This document shows, in pieces, positions 48,366 to 49,726 of a DNA stretch of 49,726 nucleotides; position 1 is the first letter of the stretch, and every line of letters starts with the position of its first letter. The DNA is from an uncultured Pelagibacteraceae bacterium (lineage in GTDB: Bacteria > Pseudomonadota > Alphaproteobacteria > Pelagibacterales > AG-422-B15). The stretch covers positions 1 through 49,726 of the forward strand of contig CACHYW010000005.1 of NCBI GenBank assembly GCA_902584215.1, given 5' to 3'. The translations under genes were made by a program, and so were the position numbers. A model generated the notes under the pieces. It saw only the letters and a program-made list of their open reading frames with translations. It was not told where the DNA came from and did no database searches.

Positions 48366-49726
48366 ATGATTTATTTTTCAAATACTAAGATTTTATCAAT
48401 CTTATTGGTCATCTTTATAGCTTTGATGTTCGCCGTTCCTAATTTCTTCAGTAAAGATCAGTTAAATAGTTTTCCAAGTTTTATTCCTAAGCAGCAGGTC
48501 AATCTTGGATTAGATTTACAAGGTGGATCCCACTTATTATTAGAAGTTGATACAGTTGAGATTATAAAAGAAAGATTAGAAAATCTAAATTCTGACGTAA
48601 GAAGAGTGCTAAAGAAAAATAATATCCAATATAGCAATTTTAAGAATACTGAGGATAACTTAAAATTTGTGGTTGAAGAATTTCCTGCAGAAATCCAAAA
48701 AGAAATTTTAGAAATATCAGTTAGTAATTCTCAAAATATATTACAAATGGGGGATCAAACTAACTTAGTAATCACAAGAGATGAAAATCAAGTGTCTATC
48801 TCCTTTACAGACGAATTTATTAAATTGGCTGTTTCAAATGCTGTTGCTCAATCTCTTGAGATAGTTCGCAGAAGAATAGACGAACTTGGAACAAGAGAGC
48901 CGTCTATACAAAGGCAAGGATCTTCAAGAATTATTATTCAACTGCCAGGAATTGATGATCCTGATCGAATTAAAGCATTATTAGGACAAACAGCTAAGCT
49001 TACTTTTCAGCTAGTAGACACCTCTACTAATTATGACCCACTAAATCCAAAAAAAGCACCTGTAGGATCTGAAATTTTACCATCAGATACTGACGACAGT
49101 TTCAAATATATTGTTAAAAAAAGAGTAATGGTTGGAGGAGAGAACTTAGTTGATGCTCAGCCTGGTTTCGATCCTCAAACAAATGAACCAATCGTTTCAT
49201 TTCGATTTGATAGACTTGGAGCCAGTAAATTTGGACGAGTTACTCAGCAAAATGTGGGCAAACCGTTTGCAATAATTTTAGATGATACTGTTATTAGCGC
49301 TCCGGTTATAAGAGAGGCAATACTAGGAGGATCAGGACAAATCTCAGGGGGGTTTGACTCAGAAGAAGCAAATGATCTGGCTATACTCCTCAGAGCTGGG
49401 GCACTGCCAGCTCCTTTAATCATTTTAGAGGAAAGATCAGTAGGGCCTGATCTTGGGGCAGATTCAATTGAGGCAGGTCAGTATGCAGCTATAATAGGTT
49501 TTGTAGCAGTCATAATATTCATGATGTTTGTTTATAGATATTTTGGTTTCTTGGCTGATATAGCCTTGATCATAAATTTATTTATGGTGCTAGGAATTCT
49601 CTCGTTATTTCAAGCAACTTTAACTTTACCTGGTATTGCTGGTATTATTTTAACAATAGGTATGGCAGTTGATGCTAACGTGTTGATCTTTGAGCGAGTT
49701 AAGGAAGAGATTAGAAGTGGATCTAA
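48366..49726 (+). CDS. secD: Protein translocase subunit SecD (truncated by window end)
   Basis: Read directly from ATG at 48366 (MIYFSNTKILSILLVIFIALMFAVPNFF...VNLGLDLQGGSHLLLEVD); not in ORF track because it has no stop in the window; follows yajC. Confidence 0.95.
   Translation, partial: MIYFSNTKILSILLVIFIALMFAVPNFFSKDQLNSFPSFIPKQQVNLGLDLQGGSHLLLEVDTVEIIKERLENLNSDVRRVLKKNNIQYSNFKNTEDNLKFVVEEFPAEIQKEILEISVSNSQNILQMGDQTNLVITRDENQVSISFTDEFIKLAVSNAVAQSLEIVRRRIDELGTREPSIQRQGSSRIIIQLPGIDDPDRIKALLGQTAKLTFQLVDTSTNYDPLNPKKAPVGSEILPSDTDDSFKYIVKKRVMVGGENLVDAQPGFDPQTNEPIVSFRFDRLGASKFGRVTQQNVGKPFAIILDDTVISAPVIREAILGGSGQISGGFDSEEANDLAILLRAGALPAPLIILEERSVGPDLGADSIEAGQYAAIIGFVAVIIFMMFVYRYFGFLADIALIINLFMVLGILSLFQATLTLPGIAGIILTIGMAVDANVLIFERVKEEIRSGS

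Noticed and set aside
1-49726. tRNA/rRNA genes, CRISPR arrays, transposases or prophage genes
   Set aside because: No cloverleaf-like, repeat-spacer, IS or phage structural signal recognised by eye; tRNAscan-SE and CRISPR search would be needed to exclude formally

Overview
The window is a gene-dense, low-GC (AT-rich) chromosomal segment, most consistent with a marine alphaproteobacterium. The lineage is inferred from gene content and synteny; I could not run a placement. Blocks from left to right: (1) a type I secretion ABC/HlyD pair, with the ABC truncated at the left edge, followed by an overlapping APS-kinase-like/nucleotidyltransferase pair; (2) an aprM-aprB-aprA sulfite-oxidation locus plus a small unknown ORF; (3) a 6.7-16 kb accessory catabolic region: GST, carboxymuconolactone decarboxylase family, DUF1330, MhpA-type FAD monooxygenase, FAH-family hydrolase, Tat-type sulfatase, VOC/extradiol-dioxygenase-like protein, LysE, YhhQ, HSL-type esterase and patatin; (4) fadA-fadB, then omega-aminotransferase - xsc (sulfoacetaldehyde acetyltransferase) - ald, a taurine/C2-sulfonate dissimilation module; (5) a core MetE-like protein, a polyamine-type ABC transporter with an internal terminator, and an agmatinase-family ureohydrolase; (6) the conserved alphaproteobacterial block argS-(SPOR remnant)-nagZ-scpA-scpB-...-tatABC-serS-surE-yajC-secD, interrupted by an iron island (di-heme oxidoreductase + futABC) with Fur-like boxes. 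The most interesting signals are: a linked sulfonate-to-sulfite-to-APS gene set with an unexplained APS-kinase-like/nucleotidyltransferase pair beside it; a candidate aryl-sulfate/phenolic catabolic cluster; a T1SS ATPase with degenerate signature and H-loop motifs; a PotC-type permease with an extra TM helix and acidic tail; and a SPOR-family protein reduced to its juxtamembrane motif. No tRNA, rRNA, CRISPR array or transposase was recognised.
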